A stretch of 64,000 nt of DNA from Crotalaria pallida (Eukaryota; Streptophyta; Magnoliopsida; Fabales; Fabaceae): the NCBI GenBank assembly GCA_037953625.1, contig CM075655.1:117993001-118057000 (forward strand). Reading direction: 5' to 3'. A model generated the notes under the pieces. The model worked only from the letters and a program-made list of their open reading frames with translations, was not told where the DNA came from and did no database searches. Position numbers and translations under genes: made by a program. Shown piece by piece: positions 1 to 12,500 of the stretch; positions within the stretch are counted from its first letter, which is position 1; every line of letters begins with the position of its first letter.

Positions 1-77
1 ATATAATTCTGATAGGGTGTCTCAGAATGCAATTTTTTCATTTTTACACATCCCAAAATTAAAAAAAAAACTTAAAG

Positions 78-78
<1 letters not shown>

Positions 79-135
<57 letters not shown>
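79..135. repeat. (AT)n microsatellite
   Basis: A run of about 28 TA dinucleotides downstream of the first apyrase gene. Similar tracts recur at 9686-9742, 9857-9890, 11065-11117, 12459-12498, 41294-41330 and 42131-42169, often at the edges of insertions or duplications. The rest of positions 1-327 shows no gene. Confidence 0.95.
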
Positions 136-138
<3 letters not shown>

Positions 139-327
139 TGAATTCTGGGGAGAGGGGAAAAAAACAAGTCAAAGAAAAACCAACTCACAAGGCTTCCAAC
201 AATTCGCGGGCTAAGCCCAATTATGATTAACTCAGTAGTACTACGTTACAGAGAAGAGGCAGTGTTATTCAATATAGAAAGGGTGGCATTGAAATACTCG
301 AATATAATACCCCATTCCTACAGAAGC

Positions 328-3300
328 TCAAACAAAATACAATAGTTTCTCAAATTTAGGCAATGATGATATATCTTCTATTGCACTGCCTAGCGGCCAT
401 GATGCATCAACAAGAGCACCCTTATATTCAATTTTCTTTGCCACCGTTACCTCTTGCAAGGGATCCAGACCTGCCAACAAATTAGAAGCACTGAGTGCAA
501 AAAGATAGTAAAGTGCAGTGTAGCCCAATGTATAACTAAGCATAAAGTTAATCTTAAGACAGTGGTGCCATTTTAGACTGTAATATTAAAATTTTGATCT
601 ATAATTCTTTTTATGGGCAAAATTTTTTATAGAAGATGGATAAAAAAATTGCACAACTATCAAAGATCAATTTAGATGCTCACATTTTATATCTTGTAAT
701 TTTATCAATTGAACTATCTATTATATTATTTGGGTTTAAAATAAATAGGTGATTATTTTTTTTAGGGAATATTAAAAAGAGTAGTAATTATTCATATCAA
801 ACAAGTGCGTCAACTTTCTCTCTTAGAAAAAGTAATGAACTAACTAACTCTACATAATTATTATCCCAAAGGCAGGGCAAACATACCAAATCCATCAACA
901 AGCAGCGTATACTGGTATATAAGATCCATCAATGTATATGGAAGTTGCTCTTTCGGTTGATTTGGATAAGTGGATTTGGCATCCTCAAATTTTACTTCAC
1001 AAGCTTGCTTGGCTGCAGTCTTATAATCCAATGGACGAATTATGGCATTGGGCTTATTTTTGTCACCGAAAATCTACAAGATCATCAACAATGTACTAAT
1101 TAGTTAATTAATTAGCATGGATGGAGCAATAATATCATCAAAATACATAATGAAGTAATGAACTAACTCCCTTTAAATAAATAAAAATGGATATACTACC
1201 TCTGCAGCTAGGTAATAGAAAGAGGAAGTAAGAATAAGATTGTTTTGCCCACTCCCGCGACCTCCATCCCATATCCCATTAAAAGTGCAATTGTTTTGTG
1301 CACATGGAGCATTCACATTGAGTGCCCTTAGAATTATTTCTCTACATTCATCATAGTTGGGTCCAGCAGGGGGAGCAAAGGCCTTGTATTCCACTCCTTC
1401 ATACTCGTAAGTCCCTTAACAAAAATCAAATCCTTGTTGTTGGCACACCATATTTTCAGATTAAAATAATAATAATAATAATAATAATAATAAGGGTTTT
1501 CCTAATAAATGTTTCTGATACTTGTAAGTTTACACTTTCCTTTATTATTTTTTCTCGGACCATAAAATTACACTTTCTAGCAACTTTTAACTATATTTAG
1601 TTTCTTAATTCTAAAAATAATAATAATAAGGTAATTACCTTCAAAGCCAGAAAAAATACAAGGGTTAGCAGCACCATTAGTGATCTTCAAAATCTCAGCG
1701 CGAGATGCTTCTTTGCCATAGCGCAAGTAACTGAATTAAAAGATGTCAAGACTTACATATTATCCATGACAATGTATCAAAGCAATGGTTAATATATATA
1801 TAGAATCTGGTTATATATATGCTCTCAAATTAAAAAAGCCTATGTATCTCATAGAATATACACTGCAGGTATATATATAATAAGAGTAGTTATGAATAAT
1901 AAGAAAGAAACCTATGAACATAGAGGTTATATGGCTTTCTCTTGAGAAAAAGCTTCTTAATGTATGGATCCTCTCCAGCAGCTACTTTTGGAGCTTTTTT
2001 AGCTGCATCCTTTGAGACAGCATATGCCATTTGAACTGATCCACCTCCGAGATCAATCACTCCCACTGTCTTTGTGAACTTTTTCCCCAACTTCCCCTTT
2101 ACATAGTTAGCTACCACCTAAGGAAAAAAGATGCAAGGCATAAGAAACAGATCCAAGTGTATCATAATTAAATTCTACTCCGCTCCGTTCCTCTTGACAC
2201 TTTTATTTTGTCTCTATTTATAAGGCCCTTTACCAATTTTCAATGAGCATTAATTATTTTTTTCCACAAACACCCCTATTTATTTAACACTTTTTAGATT
2301 CTCAATAATATTAATAGGGGTAATTTTGAAAATACATATCAAAAATTCACATTTCCAATACAATTAACTAAATTATTCCACTTTCTTAATGGACGTGAAA
2401 TCTCCCAAAAGGACCTTATAATTAGGGACGGGGGTAGTAATTATAATTGACTAAAAAAATTATGGCTTAACAGAAGTCAAATCTTGAGTAGATGAATACA
2501 GCTAGGCATAATAATAAAGGAAAAAACAGGTTTGAATATAAAAATGGTCCTATAAATGTTGGCATATTTGACATCAGTCCTTACATTTTTTTTTTTGGGT
2601 TTTGATGACTACTTTTACTCTTCATTTTATTTTTCGTCCCTAATATCAAATATGGATGAAAAACAATGACAAAAACTAATAAAAAAAGTTAAAGCAGGGA
2701 TTAAAATCAAAATAAAATGTAAAAATATGGACCAAAATAAAAATGTAAGTAAATGTAGGGATCAAAATGAAATGTGAAAATAGTAATATTACATACACAC
2801 ATAAAGACCATTTATAAAGATCATTTTGGTATTTCAGCCTACAAAAACACACATAGATATTACATACACTTTAAAGAAAATATAAATATCATAATCCAAA
2901 AAACTTCAGTTTGGTAAAACTTACCCATAGATAAGAACCTTCTTGGGTTCCATCAATAATACCTACTGCATTAGGTTTAAGGTTCAGTGCAGTTCTGTAT
3001 TCGAGCAGATTCTTGACCTTATGGATAAGAAAAAAAAGAAAGATGTTATTATAAAATTAAGAACCTCGTTAGCTAGGTATAGAGTTTGAAACAATGGATG
3101 GACAAGAAATGTGTAGCTCATGGTTACCTCTTCCAATATTCTTTCAGAAGCATTTCCATTTAATAGCCTTAAACCTGCTGTTGCCTGCATTATTACAGTG
3201 TAACAGGTTAAGATATCAGAATGAAGTAAGCATTTCATATAGTGAATAGAATTGATTAAGCGTATACAGAGAAGTAATTGCACACAATGGAAGAAAATTT

Positions 3301-4597
3301 TCCACATCTGTAAAATGCATTTCAATTGTTATTATGCTTATGCCTAGCACAGATTTATTTTATAAGGTATTTGCATAAGCACGTACCTAATCAATAAATC
3401 ACATCATTAAAATAATAGTGTAAAAAAATAATAATGTAAAAAGATAAACCCAAAGTTTGTACTTAACAGGGGGTGACATGACAAATGTATGTAGGGATCA
3501 AAAAACACCCACCCCAAGCCTAACAGGTGTCTTGGGTTGAAGGTCCTCAGGTACAACATTTTCAGCTTCCTCCAAAAGTGGAACCAGAGATTCTGCGGCT
3601 TGTTTAGGATTCTTGGCGTATGCACTCAAGCCGGGTGTAATCTACTAGTACACAACAACAAACAAAGATGGTTAGAAAGCAAAACAAATTAAAAAATTGA
3701 TACAGTAGTAATTACGTGAAAGGATAAAATGTTAATATATAGATGCTGGGAAAATGTCACCAATTTGTCTTCCAAAACAAAATGTCATTAAATAAGTTCA
3801 GCATATATAAAGTGCAGATAAATTTATACCGAGGACTTCTAATTTTTTGTTACATTCAGTATAAAATTAAAAGTGCAGCTACTAAATAAGTCATAAATGT
3901 GTTTGATTCATAGAAAGGGGAAAGGAAATAAGCAAAAAGAAAAAAAAAACATATTTTTCTTTATTTTGTTTGATAAGTAACATTATTATTACTCTAAAAC
4001 CCCACTTTTGGAGAAAAAGCACAAATGTGACTGGAAAGATTTTGACCTTATTAATTTCCCTTCCCTATCTTAAAAATTCCTAAATCAAATAGTAACAAAT
4101 TTTAAATAAAATTCCTTCTGCGTCTTCCCCTTCCTTCGGTCCCTTCAAACCAAACACATTATTCACAGATATTTTTAAAATTTTCAAGTATTTAATTGAT
4201 GTCTTTTTTATTTAATTTGGATGATAAGGTTAGTTACACTTCATTCATGTACTTTCAAAACTCCTTATTACTTTATTTAACTTGTGAAGTAGCAAAAGTA
4301 TAATAAGCAAGTAGTAGATGTTGGTTAGTGAACCTTATCATAAAACTCAAGCCCACTTCCAATGTGAATGAGATCTAAGTTTTGGTCAAAGTGGAAGACA
4401 TGGACACGGGTGCCAGTGCTACCGGCATCAAAGATGACAGCGTAAGAAGTAAGGCCTTGTTGTGTTATGGGTAGGATTTTACGGTGAGTGAGTAGAACGT
4501 TGTTCCCCAGATATTGGGAGGAAGAGATTGAGGGCATTAACATGATGAGTAGAAAAGATACTATTATGAGGGAAAGAAAACTAATGCTAGTACCCAT
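328..4597 (-). CDS. APY: Apyrase (GDA1/CD39 family NTP diphosphohydrolase), copy 1
   Basis: Apyrases remove the gamma and beta phosphates of NTPs/NDPs, usually in the secretory pathway or extracellular space. Nine exons on the minus strand: 4597-4334, 3641-3513, 3184-3128, 3017-2925, 2117-1912, 1730-1639, 1414-1200, 1073-887, 470-328. They join in frame to 461 aa, close to the usual 450-470. Residues 1-27 look like a signal peptide or anchor. Apyrase conserved regions are visible: ACR1 DAGSTGTR at 57-64, ACR2 ATAGLR at 132-137, ACR3 around IIDGTQEGSYLW at 170-181, ACR4 VIDLGGGSVQM starting at 201. Cysteines in exon 7 (the CAQNNCTF region) fit the family's disulfide region. The protein resembles the legume nodulation/nuclear apyrase branch more than the two-membrane-span branch (inference). 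Intron 4 carries a Stowaway-like MITE and a foldback element that copy 2 lacks. No disabling change was seen. Confidence 0.93.
2178..2437. mobile_element. Stowaway-like MITE, family A, in apyrase-1 intron 4
   Basis: The ends are inverted 'ctccNNccgt' / 'acgggggtag' flanked by TA on both sides. The interior is nearly the same as the elements at 13829-14873 (split), 17955-18232 and 46038-46310 (reverse orientation). Intron 4 of apyrase copy 2 is only about 207 bp and lacks it, so it inserted after the gene duplication. Confidence 0.85.
2531..2839. mobile_element. Foldback element in apyrase-1 intron 4
   Basis: The left end (ggtttgaatataaaaatgg) and the reverse complement of the right end (ggctgaaataccaaaatga) match over roughly 30 bp, with further 'wtgtagggatNaaaaN' inverted blocks inside. 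It is a short non-autonomous TIR element; superfamily is uncertain. It is absent from the corresponding intron of copy 2. Confidence 0.55.
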
Positions 4598-4695
4598 TTT
4601 CTAAAATGGTTACAATTACTAACTCACTACCTAATAACTCTTAATTGAAGAAGCACTTGACTAGCTTGGATGCTGTAGCCAAGACATAGTACATA

Positions 4696-4705
4696 CTATA
4701 TATAG
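4696..4705 (-). promoter_or_regulatory. TATA box, apyrase copy 1
   Basis: The palindromic CTATATATAG lies about 100 bp upstream of the start codon. It is conserved at the same place in copy 2 (13704-13713), while much of the DNA farther upstream differs. Confidence 0.6.
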
Positions 4706-5947
4706 CTAAAGATCCCAACTATTTCTTTCAAATCTCTAATATATCCCATACAACCTGAATTAGTAGGTGTTCCGGAATGGTTGCATATACATTATCATCA
4801 TTTATTATTTATTGTAGGATTTTTTTTACTTTAATTTTTAGGTTTAAAAATATGAGGTTCAAAAATAAAATATGAAATGCATTAGAATTTTGAGCTTAAA
4901 ACATTAATATTTAGTTTTACGATGAATACATGCTGTTTGTATCCTTTTATCATGAGTCTTAACGGTTGGAGTTATAAAACTTTTAAACTCTTTCTGATCT
5001 TTATTATATGTCACACTTAACTATTTTACAAAGATAAAGAAATGTAATTACTTTTCTTGAAACTTTAAAATAAAGTACCTTAACATTGCAATTTTACTCC
5101 TTTAACTTTTATTTAAAATTTCATAAATGTATTATTTTACATTTATAAACAAAAAGACAAATAACAAAAAAAATAAAAAAAATCAAAATAATTTAGAAAT
5201 AGCTAGGATAAAAAATTCTTTTAAAAAATGACCTATAAATAAAATTGAAAGAAATACTGTATTTTTTTAAATAAAAAATAATTATTAAATAATTAAGATG
5301 AGTAAAAACTATTTATCCTATACTTAATACTTTATTTTTTTTCCTTCATCACTCCATTTAAAAGCTGCCACCTGTAATATAATACTAGAGCACTTAATAA
5401 TCCACTTAAAACTACCACTTGTAATTTTTTTCTTTTCTTGTTAGGCTTTGCTCTCTTGACCAAAAAAAAATAAATTAAATATTAATTTTGATTTTATAAA
5501 TTAGTCTTTATATTTTATGTTTTTTGTTTTTTTTTTTCGTTTTGATTTTGGTCGATATCATTATCGTCAACTATGATTTAAGATAAGGTGAATGTAGTTT
5601 TGGTTTTGATCCTCCTATTTTTATTTTTATTTTTAATATTTTATTAATACTTTATTTTTATTATTCAAAGGTTTTGGTTCTTAGTTTTTCGTTTCGGTTG
5701 GGTTTTAGAGCTTTTCTGTTTAGCTTTGGTTTTCATCCTTGTCCCACTAAGTCAATTCATCATTTTTTATCCAAAGTTAACATGGCAAGAAGCAAAACCA
5801 AAATGAAATTGAAAAACAGAGAAAAAATAGAAACTATTCTAAAAAATATCAATATTTATAACAGCCGATTTGATATTTAAAAAAAAACACCAGTAACGTC
5901 TTGTAAACATTATTATCTATATATTTCAATATTGTCGTAAAATATCA
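4706..5947. other. AT-rich intergenic stretch upstream of apyrase copy 1
   Basis: No coding potential on either strand. Long A/T runs and low-complexity DNA. Positions 5890-5950 are homologous to 17090-17215 upstream of apyrase copy 2 and belong to the duplicated block. Confidence 0.5.
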
Positions 5948-5958
5948 TCGGTAGGCTT

Positions 5959-6128
5959 TTTTTTTTAGTGTGTACATCAACCGGTAGCCGAATCTGATTT
6001 ACCCAGAATCCGATTCATCCGGTCTGACCCAACTGAACTTCCTAGGATTACTCCATATCCAAGGTTCGAAATCGAGACCAATTAGTTAAGGGACCATGTG
6101 AGCTACCACTTTACCAACCCACGTTGGT
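5959..6128 (-). mobile_element. tRNA-derived SINE (minus strand) upstream of apyrase copy 1
   Basis: On the minus strand there is an A-box-like stretch (6093-6108), a B-box-like stretch with TTCGAA (6063-6073), and a 3' poly(A), seen here as the T-run at 5957-5966. The flanks share 'tcggtaggctt' (5948-5958 and 6129-6139), read as the target-site duplication. The family is not one I can name. Confidence 0.7.
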
Positions 6129-6171
6129 TCGGTAGGCTTCTTTAGTATCACTTTTGGGCCTAACAATCTAA

Positions 6172-7148
6172 AAGTGGGGCTTTAGCCACCTTACTCTAGA
6201 CTTCATACACCCCACATATTAATTTATTTCCAAAATCATCCTTAATTGAAAAAAATATATATTTATATTTTTGTTTTTCTCTCATCTCTTCCGCTTCATC
6301 TCTTTATTCCATTTCTTTTATTTACACACCCCACCCTCATCCCCAAATAAATAAAAAAAAACTACTACCTCTTTCTTCACCCCACTCACACCCCACCATC
6401 TTCACTATCTCTAACACCACCATTATCACCATCACGAAGTTGATCCATAGAACAAACACCACCAAGTTCCAACACAGAATCCAAGTACACTTCTTTCTTA
6501 CACCCCCCAAACACAAACTCTCGCCGCCCCCTCTCACCATCCTCCCCTGCCAAACTCCTCCACGTTCTAAGTCAATAATTAACACATCATTACCTGAATA
6601 TCAGGTGCTTGTCTGTTTCAATAGCCTTGAGCAGATGTTTTTTTTAATTATATTTTAATTTTAATAGAACTAAATTACTAAAAACTATAAAAGCTGCTAA
6701 CACACTGTAACAGAGAGATAGTATATATACAAGTCAAATTATCAAAACCACTTGAAAAAGATTAATTTTTTTTTTACAACCTCAGACATGAAATTAAATT
6801 AACGGAACACTGGGTGTGTAAATCAAAGTGTAAAGAAATTTCATCACTGCGATCGGCGGTGGACATTCCGATCATGGACGAAAAAGAAAAAGAAATTTCA
6901 AAGGCAGAGTAAGACAAAGATAACGATAGAAGGAGTGAAGAGGGTGGGGTGTGAGTGAGGTGAAGAAAGAGGGAGTAGTTTTTTTTATTTGGAAATGAGA
7001 GTGGAGTGTGTAAATAAAAGAAAAAGAAGAAGATGAAGTGAGAAGGATGAGAAAAAAATATAATTCTTTTTCAATCAAAAATAGTTTTGTAAATAAATTA
7101 ATATACAGGGTGTGTAAAGTCTAGAGAGAAATGACAAAAGCCCCACTC
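6172..7148. mobile_element. Mutator-like element with terminal inverted repeats of about 280 bp
   Basis: The ends (AAGTGGGGCTTT... and ...AAGCCCCACTC) begin long inverted repeats, about 6172-6440 against 6880-7148, both rich in CT on one strand and AG on the other. The flanks 'acaatctaa' (6163-6171) and 'tcaatctta' (7149-7157) match at 7 of 9 bases, consistent with an aged 9-bp duplication. The paralogous site near 17467-17480 has no element. The centre (6440-6870) encodes no transposase; on the minus strand it holds a short exon-like piece ending in a CAG|GTAATG donor near 6600, possibly captured host DNA. DNA on both sides out to the tandem repeats shows no gene. Confidence 0.75.
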
Positions 7149-7719
7149 TCAATCTTACAAGCACAACACCTAAAAAGGGAAAAAAATTTATTGCCTTAAG
7201 CTGATGCATGTTAATTATTTTAACAATTGGAAAAGGGATATACTCATACGATAGTTTCATCGGCAATTTGATCTATTTAGGATTATTTTTGAAACTGTTT
7301 ACTAGATATAGGAAATTTTTTAGTGTTGTTTTTGCTTATATGGAGGATACCAATTTTATTTTTTTTGACATGTGGGGTATGGCACTACTCTAGGTAGAGC
7401 CGCAGGTGATGCTAGTGATAGTAGCGCCTTTCCTCCTATTGATGGACAGGTGGAGGGGTGCCACCTTTGACCAAAATTTAAAAAAAAAAAAATTAAAATA
7501 AATTTTACTATTTGAGGACAGCCAGCAGCTCAACATAGCAGCTGTTAGCAAATGACGCTAAAAGAACTAGTGCAGAATCCTATCTGGTCCGATTTCCACC
7601 TTATCCCCACATTCTCTCCACCCCTATATTCCTCACCTTATCCCTATCCTTATCCCCACGTTTTCCTCACCCCTGTATATATCACTTTCACTCAGCTTAT
7701 TTTTCATACAAAACATACC

Positions 7720-8205
7720 TTCATATTTCTTACATATTATTCCTTATTATTTAGTTATTTTCAACCCCTATTAGAAAAAATAGTTTCTAGAGTCTCTAAT
7801 TTAGGTAAATAATTTTTAGATATTTTTAATTTTTATTATTTTTGAATTTGTTATCATTGTATAATATTTAAAGTATTGTATACCTTCATACTTCTTACAT
7901 CTTATTCATTACTGTTTAGTTATTTTTAACCTCTCTCGTAGAAATAGTTGCAAGAGTCTATTATTTAGGTAAATAGTTTAGAGTATTTTAATTTTATTAT
8001 TTTTAAACTTGTTATCCTCATGTAATATTTAAAGTATTGCATATCTTCATATTTCTTGCATCTTCTTCCTTACTATTTATTTATTTTTAATCCTCGTGAG
8101 AAAAATGGTTTCAAGAGTCAACAATTTAGGTAAATAATTTAGAATATTTTAATTTTTATTATTTTTAAATTTCTTATTCTCGTGTAATATGCAAAGCATT
8201 GTTGT
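7720..8205. repeat. Three-copy tandem repeat, unit 161-165 bp
   Basis: Units begin at 7720, 7885 and 8046 with 'ttcatayttctt'. Each carries 'agagtc' followed by 'aatttaggtaaata' or a close variant, then an AT-rich tail ending near 'aagtattg'. It lies between the two apyrase genes; it is non-coding and differs between units by many substitutions. Confidence 0.8.
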
Positions 8206-8374
8206 ACATTGTCAGCAGTACGCTACAGAGGCACAATAATCTGTTTTTCATTCGATTTTACATTTTTCACACGCAAATGGAGATCTAACACACGAGGGAA
8301 AAAGAATAAAGAGGCAGTGTTATTCGATATAGAAAGCTAAGGGTGGCATTGAAATACCCCATTCCTATAGAAGT

Positions 8375-9684
8375 TTAAAAAAAATACAATAGTTTCTCAA
8401 ATTTAGGCAATGATGATATAGCTTCTATTGCACTGCCTAGCGGCCATGAGGCATCAACAAGAGCATCCTCATATTCAATTTCCTTTGCCACCGTTACCTC
8501 TTGCAAGGGATCCAGACCTGCCAACAAATTAAAAGTAGTGAGTGCAAGAAGATAATTTTGTTGTATATTAAATATTATTTGGGCTTAAAATCATAACATG
8601 ATCAATTTTTTTAGAGAATATTAACAACCAGTAATTATTCGTATCACTATCACACAAGTGTGTCAACATTTTTTAAGAGAAAAAGTTATCAACTCTCTAC
8701 ATAATTATTATCCCAAAGGCAGGGCAAACATACCAAATCCATCAACAAGCAGCGTGTACTGGTATATAAGATCCATGCATGTATATGGAAGTTCCTTTTC
8801 CCAATGATTTGGATAAGTGGATTTGGCATCCTCAAATTTTATTTCACAAGCTTTCTTGGCTGCAGTCTTATAATCCACGGGACGAATTATGGCATTGGGC
8901 TTATTTTTATCACCGAAAATCTATCATATAAGATCATCAACAATATACTTAGTTAATTAGCATGGATGGAGCAATATCATATTATCATCAAAATACCTAG
9001 TGAACTAACTCCCTTTAATAAAATAATAATAATAATGGATACTACCTCTGAAGCTAGGTAATAGAAAGAGGAAGTTAGAACAAGATTGTTTTGCCCACTC
9101 CCGCGACCACCATCCCATATCCCATTAAAAGTGCAATTGTTTTGTGCACATGGAGCATTCACATGGAGTGCCCTTAGAATTATTTCTCTACATTCATCGA
9201 AGTTGGATCCAGCAGGGGAGGCAAAGGCCTTGTATTCCACTCCTTCATAATCGTAAGTCCCTTAAAAAAAAAATTCAAATCCTCGTTGTTGGCACACCAT
9301 ATTTTCCAATAAAAAAAATAAAAATAAGGATCTTGCTTGATACTTGTTTTTTTTTTTTTAAGGGTGCTTGATACCGGTTAAGATTACTAAAAATTGAAAA
9401 AAAAAATTTCATAAGTTTACATTTTTTTTTACCATAAAAAATACACTTTCTAACAAATTTTAACTATATTTAGTTTCTTAATCCTAAAAATAATAATAAT
9501 AATAATAATAAGGTAATTTACCTTCAAAGCCAGCCAAAACACAAGGGCTAGCAGCACCATTAGTGATCTTCAAAATCTCAGCACGAGATGCTTCTTTACC
9601 ATAGCGCAAGTAACTGAATTAAAAGATGTAAAGATTTATATCTTATCCATGACAATGCAATGGTTATTAATATATAGAATCTGG

Positions 9685-9744
<60 letters not shown>

Positions 9745-9855
9745 TCTCAAATTAAAAGCCTCTGTATCTCATATAGCGTATATACAGAATACTGCAGGTA
9801 AAATAAGAGTAGTGGTTATGAATAATTATAAGAAAGAAACCTATGAACATAGAGG

Positions 9856-9893
<38 letters not shown>

Positions 9894-11060
9894 TCTCAAA
9901 TTAAAAGCCTCTGTATCTCATATAGCGTATATACAGAATACTGCAGGTAAAATAAGAGTAGTGGTTATGAATAATTATAAGAAAGAAACCTATGAACATA
10001 GAGGTTATATGGCTTTCTCTTGAGAAAAAGCTTCTTAATGTATGGATCCTCTCCATCAGCTACTTTCGGAGCTTTTTTGGCTGCATCCTTTGAGACAGCA
10101 TATGCCATTTGAACTGATCCACCACCGAGATCAATTATTCCCACTGTCTTTGTGAACTTTTTCCCCAACTTCCCCTTTAGATAGTTAGCTGCCACCTAAG
10201 GAAAAAAGATGCAAGGTATAACAAATAGAGCAAGTGTACCATAATTAAATTCTAATCATAATTGACTAAAAAAATTATGGCTTAACAGAAGTCAAATGTT
10301 GAGTAGATGAATACACCTAGGCATAATAAAAAAACAAACATAGATACGTTTAAGAAAATATAAATTTCATAAACAAAAAAACTTTAGTTTGGTAAAACTT
10401 ACCCATAGATAAGAACCTTCTTGGGTTCCATCAATAATACCTACAGCATTAGGTTGAAGGTTCAGTGTAGTTCTGTTCTTGAGCAGATTCTTGACCTTAC
10501 GGATAAGAAAAGAGAAAGATATTATAAAATTCAAAGCTTAGCTAGGTATAGAGGTTAAAACAATTATGAACAAGAAATGTGTAGCTCATGGTTACCTCTT
10601 CCAATATTCTTTCAGAAGCATCCCCATCTAATAGCCTTAAACCTGCTGTTGCCTGCTTTATTTTCAATGATTCATTCTACCAGGAGACATGACAAATATA
10701 ATGTAGTATGTAGGGAACAGAAAACACCCACCCCAAGCCTAACAGGTGTCTTGGGTAGCAAGTCCTCAGGTACAACATTTTCAGCTTCTTCCAAAAGTGG
10801 AAGTAGAGATTCTGCAGCTTGTTTAGGATTATTGGCGTATGCACTCAAGCCGGGTGTAATCTACTACATACACAACAACAAAGATGGTTAGAAAGCAAAA
10901 AAAAAAATGATACAGTAGCAATAACATGAAAGGGTAAAAGTGTTGTATTAATAAATAGATGCTCGGAAAATGTCACCAATTTGTCTTCCAAAACAAATTA
11001 AATAAGTTCATAAAGTTTAAAATGTTTATATATATCATTTCATTTCATTTCAAAAAAATG

Positions 11061-11120
<60 letters not shown>

Positions 11121-12455
11121 TATAAAATTAAAAAGTTCAGCTACCAAATAAGTCCTCAATGTATATGTTTGATCCAGAGAAGGGGAGAGGAAAGGAAATA
11201 AGTGTTGGAGTAATCACCTCCTAGTATCTCTCCTATGCTCCTATTAGTTAGGATAGTTTTTATCTCTTCTTATTTCCATTATAATAAGGAAAAACATATT
11301 TTGTTCGATTAGTAATTTTATCACTCCTCTAAAACCCAGATAAATGCGATAGGAATTAGGAAACATTTTGACCTTATTAAATTTCCCTCCCCTATCTTAA
11401 AAATTCGTAAATCAAATAATAAATTTTACGGTAAATAAAATTCCTTCTCCGCCTTTCCCTTCCTTTGGTCATGTTAAGATGGTATATGCATCTTAAGAAA
11501 AAGATGAACACAAAGATAAAAAAATAAAAAATAATAAATGATAACTAACAAACATTTTTCATTTTTTATTAATATTAACGGATAAACAATACATAACTTT
11601 TATCTATCTATCTATACTATCTATACAATTATACAAAGCAAACACTGTTTTAGGTTTGTACGTAATTTTGTTATGCCCAAAATGCCCTTATAATAATACT
11701 AATTTACAAAAATGACAAAGATACAAAACTTCCAACAATAACTTTAACTTCCTTAAAAAAACTGCTCACTATTCATTCATTGAAAAAAACCGTCGTTCTA
11801 TTTCTAATTAGATTTGAAACAGATTTTTAGCACAATGGAAAACTTCATTGCAGAGGAAAAAAAATTGCTTCTATTACCATTTATATCCGTGCACCGCACG
11901 GGGTATGTTCTCTAGTAGTAATAATAAAATCCTAGAATGAGAATTAGTCACACAAGTGACATGATCTCAAAATATAAGAACATTTCAAAATTAGGAATAA
12001 TTAATAAACTATTTATTTACTTAATTATCTAATATAATAATCAGGGTCTTGCTAACACAGATTATTGGAGTACTTGTTAAGATTACTAGAAAAATAAATT
12101 TAATTATAAGTTCGTCATACTTCATCTCTCGAGAACCTAAAAAAATACATTTTCCAACAATATTTAACTACATTTGGATTATTAACTAATATCCTAAATA
12201 TACTTTTTAGCATTTTCCTTATAATCATCCTACCTCTTTTTTTAATATTTAATTTTCTCAAATTTATAAAAAATAGTGGGTATTTTGGAAAAGTATTAAT
12301 GTAATGAAACAAAAATTAAATAAGGTAATAATTTTATATGGATGTTTTAAAAAAAAGTAGCATCATAAATGAAATAAAAATATAAAATATTAGTTTTTTT
12401 TCTTATATTTTAAATCAACCAAAAAAATTCTTATATTTCAAAACAGTGGGAGACG

Positions 12456-12500
<45 letters not shown>

